From Ignavibacteriaceae bacterium (GTDB lineage: Bacteria; Bacteroidota; Ignavibacteria; Ignavibacteriales; Ignavibacteriaceae): a DNA stretch of 64,000 nucleotides. The stretch is from the NCBI GenBank assembly GCA_008933765.1, contig WBUK01000003.1, forward strand, positions 154,528 to 218,527, in the 5' to 3' direction. The position numbers and the translations under genes were made by a program. Below are positions 51,563-59,905 of the stretch, piece after piece (within the stretch, counting starts at the first letter, position 1; each line of letters opens with the position of its first letter). The notes under the pieces were generated by a model. The model ran no database searches, was not told the origin of the DNA, and saw only the letters and a list, made by a program, of their open reading frames with translations.

Positions 51563-52147
51563 ATGATAGGTTATTTAAAAGGAAAATTGTTGATTAAAAA
51601 GCCCACTCGCCTCCTTCTTGATGTGAACGGTGTTGGGTATGAAGTTTCCGTCTCATTGATGACATTTGATAAATTGGGCGATTCTGCTGAAACTGCGCTC
51701 TTTATTCACACTCATGTTACTCAGGATGCAATTACTTTATACGGATTCATTGGTGAAGATGAAAGAGAAATGTTCCGGCTTCTTATTTCCGTTTCGGGAA
51801 TTGGGCCCAAAACAGCGCTTGCGCTTCTTTCGGGTATCAGGGTGGATGAACTCCGTCTTGCCATTGAATCGGGGGATACACACAGAATTAACGCCGCTCC
51901 GGGCATCGGCAAAAAAACAGCGGAAAGATTGATCCTCGAGTTAAAATCGAAAGTTGGCGATATTCAAATTGCAACTCCTTCAGGGTTCTCGCAACGCGGC
52001 GCACGGGCAGAAGCGCTTACTGCTCTTACAACCCTGGGCTTTAACGCAAAATCTGCGGAGAAAGTTATCGATTCCGTTCTGACCGAAAACCCCGCTTCAA
52101 CGGTGGAAGAAATCGTAAAACAAGCCCTCAGAAAACTTTCAGGGTAA
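51563..52147 (+). CDS. ruvA: Holliday junction branch migration protein
   Basis: 194 residues with the three RuvA regions. The N-terminal OB-fold starts MIGYLKGKLLIKKPTRLLLDVNGVG. Two helix-hairpin-helix motifs follow (LISVSGIGPKTALALLSG and NAAPGIGKKTAERLILEL). The C-terminal domain III (EALTALTTLGF) contacts the RuvB motor. RuvA tetramers bind four-way junctions and recruit RuvB and RuvC. The ATG is preceded by AAAGATATG without a strong Shine-Dalgarno. Confidence 0.96.
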   Translation: MIGYLKGKLLIKKPTRLLLDVNGVGYEVSVSLMTFDKLGDSAETALFIHTHVTQDAITLYGFIGEDEREMFRLLISVSGIGPKTALALLSGIRVDELRLAIESGDTHRINAAPGIGKKTAERLILELKSKVGDIQIATPSGFSQRGARAEALTALTTLGFNAKSAEKVIDSVLTENPASTVEEIVKQALRKLSG

Positions 52148-52176
52148 AGATCAGGTTTAATTCAACCGGTTCATTT

Positions 52177-52277
52177 AATTGTTGCGCTTACGCTCTGCAG
52201 GCTTTCAACCGGGTTTATGCAGGAATATTCCCAAAATTTAAAGAATTGTTGCGCTTACATGATGCAGGTTCTCCACC
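52177..52277. repeat. Copy of the FAH-family gene end, period 67 bp
   Basis: AATTGTTGCGCTTAC occurs at 52177-52191 and again at 52244-52258, where it encodes the last residues of the hydrolase. Similarity continues more weakly for about 20 bp beyond. The stop codon (52238-52240) lies just outside the second copy. The DNA between the copies is unrelated to the flanks. Confidence 0.75.
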
Positions 52278-53002
52278 TGACCGACTAACTTATCTCCGGA
52301 ATTAACCTTACCGACGCCGGCGGGAGTTCCCGTGAAGATGAGGTCGCCCTCTTCAATAGTCATCATTTTTGATAAATGCGCAACAATCGCTGCCGGTTTG
52401 AAGATCATATCGCGTAAGGGTCCGTTTTGTTTAACCTCACCGTTAACATGCAAAATAATCCTGGAATCTAAAGAAATAGGCAGGTTATTTTGAGTAGAAC
52501 GATTTTCTTTTCCGGAAAAATCTTCGCTCCCTGAGAAACCTTCGCTTCCGGAGAAATTTTCGCTCGCTTTGGAATTTGTTTTCTCTGCAAGGTCTTCCTT
52601 AAGCGTAAACTCAGAAACTACAGCTGCGTTATCGAAGCACTTTGCTTTCTCCCACGGGTGTCCCTTATCCTTAAGCAAATCCTGCTGATCGCGCAGCGTC
52701 ATATCCAAACCGGTTGCATAGCCGATAATAGCTTCTTCCGCTTCAGTCTCCGAAGCATTTTTCAGGTTTTTACCGATCAGAAGCACTAACTCTGTTTCGT
52801 AATGCATATTATCGGAATAAGGCGGAATCTCAATTTCAGCCCCCGAAAAAGCCAAGTTCGAGCTTGGTTTCATAAAAAATATCGGAAATTCGGGCACCTC
52901 ATTCCCTAATTCTTTTGCATGTTCCTCATAATTTCTCCCGACGCACATAACTTTTCCGGGATAAAATGTACCCTTACGGGTTTTAATTTCTATTGTTGAC
53001 AT
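52238..53002 (-). CDS. Fumarylacetoacetate hydrolase-family protein with repeat insert
   Basis: 254 residues of the FAH superfamily, which includes acylpyruvases and decarboxylases. Family blocks are KVMCVGRNYEEHAKELGNEV, HYETELVLLIGKN, IGYATGLDMTLRD and IFTGTPAGVGKV, with metal-binding acids in YETELV and near DMTLRDQQ. A run of about 35 residues near 139-172 (KASENFSGSEGFSGSEDFSG) has no counterpart in the family and is built from three 18-bp repeats. The insert sits in a surface loop between conserved segments, so the enzyme may still work. The exact substrate is unknown. Confidence 0.9.
   Translation of the reverse strand: MSTIEIKTRKGTFYPGKVMCVGRNYEEHAKELGNEVPEFPIFFMKPSSNLAFSGAEIEIPPYSDNMHYETELVLLIGKNLKNASETEAEEAIIGYATGLDMTLRDQQDLLKDKGHPWEKAKCFDNAAVVSEFTLKEDLAEKTNSKASENFSGSEGFSGSEDFSGKENRSTQNNLPISLDSRIILHVNGEVKQNGPLRDMIFKPAAIVAHLSKMMTIEEGDLIFTGTPAGVGKVNSGDKLVGQVENLHHVSATIL
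52515..52568. repeat. In-frame 18-bp tandem repeats inside the FAH-family gene
   Basis: Three units (52515-52532, 52533-52550, 52551-52568) share a GA-A-TTTTCGCT-type core. Each encodes a six-residue unit of the form FSGSE- on the minus strand. They lie entirely within the hydrolase coding frame and keep it open, so the repeat has expanded without disrupting the gene. Confidence 0.85.
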
Positions 53003-53005
53003 CGT

Positions 53006-53097
53006 AACTCCTTGTAAAAAAACTGCGCAAAATCAGCACCCCATCCAACCGCAAAACATAAATCGCTCGGGTCAAACAGGCAACTCCTTACAAAATA
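53006..53097. repeat. Short repeat copying the DUF5686 gene end into the FAH leader, period 76 bp
   Basis: GTAACTCCTTGTAAAAAA (53004) and GCAACTCCTTACAAAATA (53080) are 76 bp apart. On the minus strand the right copy includes the stop of the DUF5686 gene followed by AAGGAGTTG. The left copy is the AAGGAGTTAC Shine-Dalgarno of the FAH gene. The duplication may therefore have supplied, or borrowed, a ribosome-binding site. Confidence 0.55.
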
Positions 53098-55556
53098 ATA
53101 ATAGTGTTAAGCCCCACCCTAAAAGCATTGTTCTCCCGATGATTCAACCGCCAGCCGAACTCAACCTTAACGGGTATAATCAGAGTCGAAACCCCAAAAC
53201 CTGCTTCGTAAAACGGGTCGGTCAGCCGGTTAACTGCAAAAGGAAGCAAAGCCGCCGTCTCCGGATTTATCTCCGTAAACCCTGCATTAAAAAATGCATT
53301 AAACCTGAAATTCAGCTTCTTCAGAAACGAAATCCCAAAAAGCCGCAACGGAAGATTATCCAGATTCTGGTCCACAAAAAGCATCCAACCTCTGTCCCCC
53401 AGATACTCACCTAAGCGAACGGTTCTGAACGACTGGTTCTGCGCCGTTGCATTTATGTTTCCGGGCATTGAATATAGCACCTGCAACGGCATACCTCCCT
53501 CAGTGGTAAAACCTGTAACCCTCACCATCATCGAGGTTGTCATCGAAGTCCTTAAAAACATTCTGAGCCAACCGTTGTAGCTTTTATAATCAACACCCGA
53601 TGAAAGGCTCCCCGGTGCAAACCGGTACTCAACCCCACCGGTAATGTGGAACTTACCCCAAAGGCGCATACGGGTTAACCCGTTTTCAATGTAATCTCTC
53701 GGATCAACGGTAACGCCGAGTGAAAACTCGTTCAGGCGCATCTCTGTAACGGGTGTATTGTGCCGGTAAACTCTGTCGCCGCGAAAAACTGAAAAATCAG
53801 AATTAACCACCGCTGAATTATCCGTGCGGTTTTTAACCCCAAGCCCAACGGTTAAAAAGGGAAACACTTCACCTGAATAATCAAAACTATAGCCGCGAGA
53901 ATAGTAATAGTCGTTAAAATCCATTTTTGAAATTAAAGTGTTCAGCGTGGTGAACATTTTACCGTATTCGCGGTTGCTTTTGAACAGCACCTCAATCCTG
54001 TCGAACGCCGAAAAAGAAAGCAAATGTGTGCGGTATTCACCCAAAGCGTAGGAAACCGTCAGTTCAGGTTTAAACTTCTCATCCGCAAACCCGTAACTTA
54101 AATCTAACCTTGAATTAAGTCTTTTGTTAAACAGCCCCGAAGCTGTTACCCTGAAATCTAACGAATTTCCCTCAACCGGGTTGAAATGATACATCGCAAG
54201 CGGGGCACTGACCGTAAAATTTTCCCCAAGTGCAATTCTGTCGGAAAGAAGCGTGAATCTCTCCCAAAAACTTTTTGGCTCATTCTGCAACGAGTCGATT
54301 CTTTCATAAGCGGTTACTTCCTCAGTTGTGTTCGGTATCCCTTGGTGTGCGCTCCAGAAAAGGGAATCTTTCTCATCAGCATCCGAGAGCACTTTAATAA
54401 CCGCCCCGCTGAAAATTTCATCTTCCAGCGGAATGTTCACCTCATAGTCGCTCAGTGCAGTGTTAAGATCAATTTCCGCCTTAAAAACATTCAGATAGTT
54501 AATTTTTCCCTCAATCAAAAAATCGGTTGGCATATAAAATCCGTGCCCGCCCCTCTCGACGAATTGCTGCTGAAACTTAAGCGTGTCAAAAAAATCGGCC
54601 ACCGTTCCAACTTTGTTGGCGCCAAGTTCCACTTTTATCAGGTCAAAAGACTTATCCAGAATATAAAGGTTGCCGACAAAGCCCGGGTCAGCGGGGTCGT
54701 TTGGCTCTATGTGCACCTTAAACACATTTTTTCTGTCGATTGAAATGGTATCTTTCAGATAGTAGTAATAATAGTCCAGGGCGTCGTTTGCAATGGGACC
54801 CGTAAAATTGTTGTTGGCGAAAAAATTCACCTGATCTTCATAGAAGTTGGAAATAAATCTTCCGCCTGTGATAATATTAAAAATTGGAGGAATGTTGGCG
54901 GTTTGTTTCCGCCCCAAAATAATCTCTTTATAGTCGGAAGGTGCCCTGAAATAAGATTCAGAAACATTTTCAATAATTCCCGTAATCTTTAAGCCCGCAG
55001 TATCTCCGGGTTTATTGCCACCGGTCAGAATGGTGCCGCCTGCAGCAGCTGCACCTCCTGCGCCACCTCCTCCCGTGCCGCTTGTCAGCAAATCTTCTGC
55101 AGTTTTAAGGGTTACCTTCGTGTAAGCGCCAAATTTGAAGCTTTTAAGGTATTTTGCTCTCTCATTTTTTCGTTCAATCGCACGGCTTATTATCTCCAAA
55201 GCCGGATTAACGCCGGGGAATACCGTAACCTCGTTAAGTTTAACCTGCGAAGGCTCCAAAGCAAAATTCACAAACTTCGTGTTTCCTTTTACCTGCACTT
55301 CCAGCGTATCGCTCAAATATCCGACGAACGATGCAATTACTCTGTATAAGCCTGCACGAAGGAGCAGCTCGTAATGCCCGTCTTTGTTGGAAGTGGCGCC
55401 TTCGTTAGATTCGATCACGCGAACGGTGCCAAACGGGAGTGCAATCCCCGTAACTTTATCCACTATTGTGCCGCTTACGGAAAATTTCTGACCGAATGTT
55501 ACGAAACTGTAAAGCACAAATACTAAAAACACAACGGAATTAAACCGCTGACTCAA
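53088..55556 (-). CDS. DUF5686 / carboxypeptidase-regulatory-like surface protein
   Basis: 822 residues. A signal peptide (VVFLVFVLYSFVTFGQ) is followed by a carboxypeptidase-regulatory-like domain (SGTIVDKVTGIALPFGTV, VRVIESNEGATSNKDGHYEL) and a DUF5686 domain, with a C-terminal barrel-like region ending FRVGLNTIIIL. A Gly-rich low-complexity stretch (TSGTGGGGAGGAAAAGG) lies near residue 170. The family is common in Bacteroidota and outer-membrane associated; function unknown. Its ATG (55556) overlaps the upstream ligase-like gene by 17 bp. Confidence 0.85.
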   Translation of the reverse strand: MSQRFNSVVFLVFVLYSFVTFGQKFSVSGTIVDKVTGIALPFGTVRVIESNEGATSNKDGHYELLLRAGLYRVIASFVGYLSDTLEVQVKGNTKFVNFALEPSQVKLNEVTVFPGVNPALEIISRAIERKNERAKYLKSFKFGAYTKVTLKTAEDLLTSGTGGGGAGGAAAAGGTILTGGNKPGDTAGLKITGIIENVSESYFRAPSDYKEIILGRKQTANIPPIFNIITGGRFISNFYEDQVNFFANNNFTGPIANDALDYYYYYLKDTISIDRKNVFKVHIEPNDPADPGFVGNLYILDKSFDLIKVELGANKVGTVADFFDTLKFQQQFVERGGHGFYMPTDFLIEGKINYLNVFKAEIDLNTALSDYEVNIPLEDEIFSGAVIKVLSDADEKDSLFWSAHQGIPNTTEEVTAYERIDSLQNEPKSFWERFTLLSDRIALGENFTVSAPLAMYHFNPVEGNSLDFRVTASGLFNKRLNSRLDLSYGFADEKFKPELTVSYALGEYRTHLLSFSAFDRIEVLFKSNREYGKMFTTLNTLISKMDFNDYYYSRGYSFDYSGEVFPFLTVGLGVKNRTDNSAVVNSDFSVFRGDRVYRHNTPVTEMRLNEFSLGVTVDPRDYIENGLTRMRLWGKFHITGGVEYRFAPGSLSSGVDYKSYNGWLRMFLRTSMTTSMMVRVTGFTTEGGMPLQVLYSMPGNINATAQNQSFRTVRLGEYLGDRGWMLFVDQNLDNLPLRLFGISFLKKLNFRFNAFFNAGFTEINPETAALLPFAVNRLTDPFYEAGFGVSTLIIPVKVEFGWRLNHRENNAFRVGLNTIIIL

Positions 55557-57627
55557 AATCCTTCCTGAAATAATAACCGTCCGTTTCTTTTTCTTTTTTA
55601 TACAACATCAATCTATCGATTGCAAAAACCAACCCCGCCGAAAACCAAACCATCGTAATTATTTCGTGATCACCAAAATTGAACTCTGTCAACCCCGAAC
55701 CAATAAACGATGCAAACCCACCAATAGCACCCATAACCAATGCTCTTTCAAAACTTTTTTCGGGGGTTTTTCTGAATATTTGGCAACTTTTACGAATAAT
55801 CACCGTAAAAAACGCTACAATCACAATAAACCCAAACCCGCCGAGCGTTGCCAGTATATGAATAAAATTGTTGTGCAGATGCCCCTTTATCTCTTTTTCG
55901 TATGGGCGGTTGTATTGCTTAAACAGCACTGCAAGGTCTATATCCCCCACGCCAAAAAACGGGTGATCTTTGAACATCTCCCAACCTATACGCCACATCG
56001 AAAGCCGGTTGCGGTTTGAGGGACCTGAAAGATCAAAAAAGCTGAGCACACGGCTCGGTTTTATATCCGTTAGGCAGATATATTTGTCGGAAGCCGTCAT
56101 CGAAAAAGGATATTTTGCCACTTTCATTCTTTCGCTTAGCAACACTGCTGAATCCCCCTGTAGTACGGCATCATATAGCACCTTATTCACACCAATTAAA
56201 TAGAGGGAATCTGTCTCCGGTGCAGTGGCGTTCCATGCGATCCCTTTAATATCGATGTTGCTTTTAAGCGGTTTAATTTTGCGTTCAACGGGATCAGCCA
56301 GTTGGAAAGCGTTATCGAAATAAAAAAGAGATTTCCCTTCTTTAAATCCAAGAAAAGCCGTTTTCCCCGGAATTTTCACATCGTATGGTATGGTGTCCGT
56401 TGGCATTCCAAGGCTGTCCAGTGCAATTGTTGTGTGTGATTCGTTTTCATAAACCAGATCAATCCAATTTGAATCAACTATGATACTGATTCCGCCCACA
56501 AATTTCGGAAAGCGCAACGGTTGCCCAATCGATTCGGGCGAGCGGTAAACGGTGATCCCACTGTCGCTATCCACTGCGTACAGCAGCCCGCGGCTGACTG
56601 CTAACCTGCCCAGAAAACCGGGCGTGGTAAATTCATTTTCAATTTTAAATCCTGCAGAAGTCGTGTCCAACAACAAAATCCGGTAATCACTCTGGAAGGA
56701 AACGAACTTATCGCCCCACTTCACAATTTCGTAAATTGGTGAAGGGGTCTCTAACCGATTAATTAACGAGTCCCCCCGGTAAATCTTCAAACCTTCTGAA
56801 AAATCAGAAACGGCAAAATTTTCCCCAAAGGGTTGTGCTTTGTAAGCCAAACCGTCCGTTTTGAAAGAATATTCCAATTTACCGTTCAGCGAATATATTT
56901 TAACTTCCGACTCGTTTCCCGCAATAAGCAGAACAATCAAAACGCAAAGAGCACCTAAGCCCAGCAGCAGGTAGTTCCGGTTCAGAATCAACAAAATTAT
57001 TATACCCAAACCCACCCCTATCCACGCAGTTCTTTTATCAGTTGCCACCAAAGCGATGGTTGAAATTAAGGCAAGCCCCGCCCACAATATTTTCCTTTTA
57101 TTTTTAGTTTCGTTCAGAAAAAGAGCGGTTAAGTAAACAATGGTGAAAGTGGTTAATTCCCCTGTGGTGATCGGGTGAACCAACACGCTGGGGCCCTCTG
57201 CAGTATATTTATAAAGATCGCGTATAAAATACTCAACAGAAAAACCGATATAAAGAAGATCGGATGCCAGCGCAAAAACCAGATAGGTAAAAAAGAAAAC
57301 CCGCAAATCTTTCCAACTTCGTATTCCGGCTGCAACCGTGTAGATAATCGGAATTAAAATAACCCTTTTGAAACCGAAAAGCAAAGCCTGTTCCCGGTTG
57401 GAAGAAAACAACAGAGCCAACACTTCCGCCAAAACGAAAAGAAGCACCCACACCTCAATGCCTGTCCTGTTGAACAACCTCCGTTCACCGCGGAAAAAGG
57501 CAACACCAAGAAAAACAAGCGCAGCATAATACCCAAGTTGGTTGAAAAACAGGGCATTTGTTAATGTTGCCGCAAATAGCAGCAGCGAATAAAACGCTAT
57601 ACTTCTGAGTTTTTCTTGTCCGGTCAT
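55540..57627 (-). CDS. O-antigen ligase (Wzy/WaaL)-like membrane protein with large inserted domain
   Basis: 695 residues. About nine hydrophobic segments occupy residues 1-235 (LLLFAATLTNALFFNQLGYY, KRTAWIGVGLGIIILLIL). The Wzy_C-type loop (MWRIGWEMFKDHPFFGVG, HLHNNFIHILATLGGFG) and further membrane helices lie after residue 530 or so. Between them is an insert of nearly 300 residues of beta-rich repeats (KAQPFGENFAVSDFSEGLKI, IVKWGDKFVSFQSDY) that reads like a propeller in the periplasm. Ordinary ligases are 400-450 residues. It probably joins or polymerises surface polysaccharide. Confidence 0.8.
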   Translation of the reverse strand: MTGQEKLRSIAFYSLLLFAATLTNALFFNQLGYYAALVFLGVAFFRGERRLFNRTGIEVWVLLFVLAEVLALLFSSNREQALLFGFKRVILIPIIYTVAAGIRSWKDLRVFFFTYLVFALASDLLYIGFSVEYFIRDLYKYTAEGPSVLVHPITTGELTTFTIVYLTALFLNETKNKRKILWAGLALISTIALVATDKRTAWIGVGLGIIILLILNRNYLLLGLGALCVLIVLLIAGNESEVKIYSLNGKLEYSFKTDGLAYKAQPFGENFAVSDFSEGLKIYRGDSLINRLETPSPIYEIVKWGDKFVSFQSDYRILLLDTTSAGFKIENEFTTPGFLGRLAVSRGLLYAVDSDSGITVYRSPESIGQPLRFPKFVGGISIIVDSNWIDLVYENESHTTIALDSLGMPTDTIPYDVKIPGKTAFLGFKEGKSLFYFDNAFQLADPVERKIKPLKSNIDIKGIAWNATAPETDSLYLIGVNKVLYDAVLQGDSAVLLSERMKVAKYPFSMTASDKYICLTDIKPSRVLSFFDLSGPSNRNRLSMWRIGWEMFKDHPFFGVGDIDLAVLFKQYNRPYEKEIKGHLHNNFIHILATLGGFGFIVIVAFFTVIIRKSCQIFRKTPEKSFERALVMGAIGGFASFIGSGLTEFNFGDHEIITMVWFSAGLVFAIDRLMLYKKEKETDGYYFRKDFESAV

Positions 57628-57642
57628 CTTAAAGTTTAAAGT

Positions 57643-57682
57643 AAAAAAAACCTGAATGCTTTAATTAAAACATTCAGGTTTC
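57643..57682 (-). terminator. Intrinsic terminator of the PafA-like phosphatase gene
   Basis: On the minus strand the arms AACCTGAATG and CATTCAGGTT (57649-57658 with 57671-57680) pair across a 12-nt AT-rich loop, followed by a run of eight T residues. The hairpin lies about 30 bp after the phosphatase stop and just ahead of the ligase-like gene start. Confidence 0.85.
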
Positions 57683-57708
57683 AAAATTAATTAAATGCGG
57701 GTTAAAAA

Positions 57709-59346
57709 CTACTTTTTGAAAACGCCCTGAATCACTTTGCCAAAACTTCCGTTCGGCGCCATGATCTTCAGATAGTTTGCAATGGTCGGCGCAATATCAA
57801 TTATTTCAACAGCGCTGTTGTTTTCGCCCTTGTTCACACCCATTCCGTAGAATATCAGGGGCACATGCGAATCGTATTCGAAAGGCGAACCGTGTGAAGT
57901 GCCGGTGTTTCCAAAACCGAGCAGCCAAGCAGGAACAAAGTCTATCCAGCAGTCACCGCCTCTCTTTTTATGATAGCCGAAGAAGAATTTCTTTCTAACA
58001 GGGTCGGCGGAATTGCTTGCTTCATCCAAGCTTGAAGAGGGCACCACATCGCGGATTTCAGTGAATTTCATCAACTCCGGTTTTATTATTTCAACCATTT
58101 CTTCAGAAGTGGTTTTATATTTTTTCATCAGATCGTAGTTGAAATAGAACTGATAGTTTTGGGCATTAATCACAAAATTTGAGTCGGTACCTGCATTAAA
58201 ATGGTTATTCAAAGCAGCGTTAGCAGCCTTTGTGTACGCGCTGAAATCGATCAAACCGCAATCGATGTGGTTTTGTCTCAGGAAGCCCGGAATCTCAGCA
58301 ACGCCGTGATCAGCCGAGAGGAAGAGCACATAGTCACCCTTTGGAAAATGCGACTTAAGAAAATCGAACAAAAGTTTAAGGTCTTTATCTAATTTCACAT
58401 AGCAGTCAGCAAGTTCAACTGATTGAGGCCCATATCTGTGCCCTACATAATCAGGCGGCGAAAAGCTGAGCGTTAAAATATCAGTAAATTCACCTTTACC
58501 GAGGTTCTCACCTTTAATTGCTTCAATTGCAAATTCAGCAGTCATTATATCACCCATCGGGGTGCTGGGTATCAGTTCATAGTCGCCCATTAAACTCTTA
58601 ATTGTCGGCAGATCGTGCGGAAAGATGGGTTTTTCTTCACCTTTAAAAAGACCTTCAAACTTAGAATCATCGGGCCCACACATCGAATATTTTTCGATCG
58701 GGAAAGAAAGTTCCCATTTTTTACTTAGAAGTTCATCGGCTCTTTTAAGGTTATTATAGTTGTTAACCCACGCCGGAAGATCGGTTCTGTAGTAGGTGCT
58801 TGTTATCCATTTGCCGGTTGCTCTGTCCAACCAGTAAGCCGCATCAGCAGAACGCCCTGCCGGTAGGATCGAGCTTCTCTCTTTAATGGCAACGCCAATC
58901 ACTTTAGAGTGAAACGAGTTGGAAATTTTCATTTCATCTGCGATACTGTTAACCAACAACCGTCTCGGTGAAAACTCACCGTTAGCGGGCGTTCCTCCTA
59001 CTGCAGTAACGGTTTTATCTTCTGCGCAATAAACGGGCTTGTTGGTCTCTCTCTCAAACCAGTTGTTTCCTATAATTCCGTGCATCCAAGGGGTTGTTCC
59101 TGTAAAAATGGAAGTGTGGCCCGGTGCTGTGAAGGTTGGAACATAGGTGTAGTGGGTCGAGGTGCAATTGTAACCGTTGTTCACCAATTCTTTGAAGCCT
59201 CCATCACCGAAGAGGTCCCAGAAACGATAAATGTAATCGTATCTCATTTGGTCAACCACAATCCCAATCACTAACTTAGGTCTTTCTGCCTGCTGGGCAC
59301 TGACTGCAAAAGCCAGCGCAGCGGTGAAAACTAATATTTTTTTCAT
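57709..59346 (-). CDS. PafA-like alkaline phosphatase-superfamily protein
   Basis: 545 residues with a signal peptide (ILVFTAALAFAVSAQ). It shows the PafA/NPP pattern: metal site IGIVVDQMRYDYIYRFWDLF, catalytic Thr in PTFTAPGHTSIFTG, second metal site SPPDYVGHRYGP, and the FLSADHGVAEIPG block with Asp and His ligands. GTSHGSPFEYDSHVPL carries the last His. These are secreted, phosphate-scavenging monoesterases of Bacteroidota. It is monocistronic with its own terminator. Confidence 0.9.
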   Translation of the reverse strand: MKKILVFTAALAFAVSAQQAERPKLVIGIVVDQMRYDYIYRFWDLFGDGGFKELVNNGYNCTSTHYTYVPTFTAPGHTSIFTGTTPWMHGIIGNNWFERETNKPVYCAEDKTVTAVGGTPANGEFSPRRLLVNSIADEMKISNSFHSKVIGVAIKERSSILPAGRSADAAYWLDRATGKWITSTYYRTDLPAWVNNYNNLKRADELLSKKWELSFPIEKYSMCGPDDSKFEGLFKGEEKPIFPHDLPTIKSLMGDYELIPSTPMGDIMTAEFAIEAIKGENLGKGEFTDILTLSFSPPDYVGHRYGPQSVELADCYVKLDKDLKLLFDFLKSHFPKGDYVLFLSADHGVAEIPGFLRQNHIDCGLIDFSAYTKAANAALNNHFNAGTDSNFVINAQNYQFYFNYDLMKKYKTTSEEMVEIIKPELMKFTEIRDVVPSSSLDEASNSADPVRKKFFFGYHKKRGGDCWIDFVPAWLLGFGNTGTSHGSPFEYDSHVPLIFYGMGVNKGENNSAVEIIDIAPTIANYLKIMAPNGSFGKVIQGVFKK

Positions 59347-59636
59347 GTTGCTCCGTATGTTTTAAGCAAAATAATCAATTATTCTCTTCTTATCATCGAA
59401 AACTTACAAATTTCCGCAATAAATTACTATGTATAAATACGGCTATACTCTTTAAGGAAAAGATTATAAAGGGGTTTTTCAGCCTGTTTTATCATTTTTT
59501 TTTGCAGTATTGCTGGCAGATATTCCGATGTTTTTATAATATGGCAGGCAGATTTTCCGGTGTTCCGGTGTTTGCGAAAAGAAGAGGGAGTTCTGCGAAG
59601 TGTTTTATGGTATTAACCTGCCTGCAAATTCAAAGC

Positions 59637-59732
59637 CTTTAAGATGAATAATTGAGAACAATTAACTGTGCCGGGGTGTTGATTGCCCGATTGTCGTCCG
59701 AACTTCAAGATGAATAATTGGGGTCAATAAAC
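59637..59732. repeat. 30-bp imperfect direct repeat, period 66 bp, around a GC-rich insert
   Basis: 59637-59666 and 59703-59732 match at 25 of 30 positions, sharing AAGATGAATAATTG without change. The 36 bp between them (59667-59702) are GC-rich in an AT-rich neighbourhood and resemble coding DNA in composition. No gene end is involved here, so the pattern is not restricted to termini. Confidence 0.82.
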
Positions 59733-59766
59733 AACTTCCCGATCTAAAACAGACTACAGTATTAAG

Positions 59767-59802
59767 AAAAAAGGGGGCAAAGCTCAACACTTTGCCCCCA
59801 AA
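59767..59802 (-). terminator. Intrinsic terminator of the truncated secreted-protein gene
   Basis: On the minus strand, a 10-bp perfect GC-rich stem (GGGGGCAAAG, arms 59773-59782 and 59790-59799) with a 7-nt loop is followed by six T residues. It is 37 bp downstream of the stop at 59839, a strong rho-independent terminator. Confidence 0.9.
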
Positions 59803-59831
59803 ATCTGAACTAATTAACTTAACCTTTAGCG

Positions 59832-59897
59832 TTAAGCATTAAGGCTGAACATCGTAACTGTAACTATTATCAGTGTAAAAATTCTTCGTGTTTTCAT
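59832..59897 (-). pseudogene. Bare signal-peptide relic (21 codons) overlapping the end of the secreted-protein gene
   Basis: In a different frame from the larger gene, the minus strand reads MKTRRIFTLIIVTVTMFSLN A then TAA: a signal peptide and nothing more. It matches the signal peptide of the beta-helix protein gene at 62819 (MKTRRIFTLLIVTVMMFSLN A) at 19 of 21 residues. The parent gene was probably deleted just after its signal sequence. No separate function is expected. Confidence 0.7.
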
Positions 59898-59905
59898 TGT
59901 ATTCT
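59836..59905. repeat. 70-bp dispersed repeat, copy A (matches 62758-62827)
   Basis: This stretch matches 62758-62827 at 67 of 70 positions, the two copies being 2922 bp apart in the same orientation. In copy B it is the leader, start codon and signal peptide of a T9SS protein gene. Here it forms the out-of-frame C-terminus of the gene 59839-60873. Confidence 0.93.

Larger units (their letters stand above)
59347..59838. other. 492-bp gap: repeats and a terminator, no gene
   Basis: The stretch contains the phosphatase leader, a 17-bp repeat (GGCAGATATTCCGATGT at 59515, GGCAGATTTTCCGGTGT at 59547), the 66-bp-period repeat at 59637-59732 and the terminator at 59767-59802. No coding frame with a credible start and family match was found. 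Confidence 0.6.

Noticed and set aside
54186..54743. Plus-strand open frame of 185 codons
   Set aside because: Antisense to the DUF5686 gene; composition and lack of motifs indicate a shadow.
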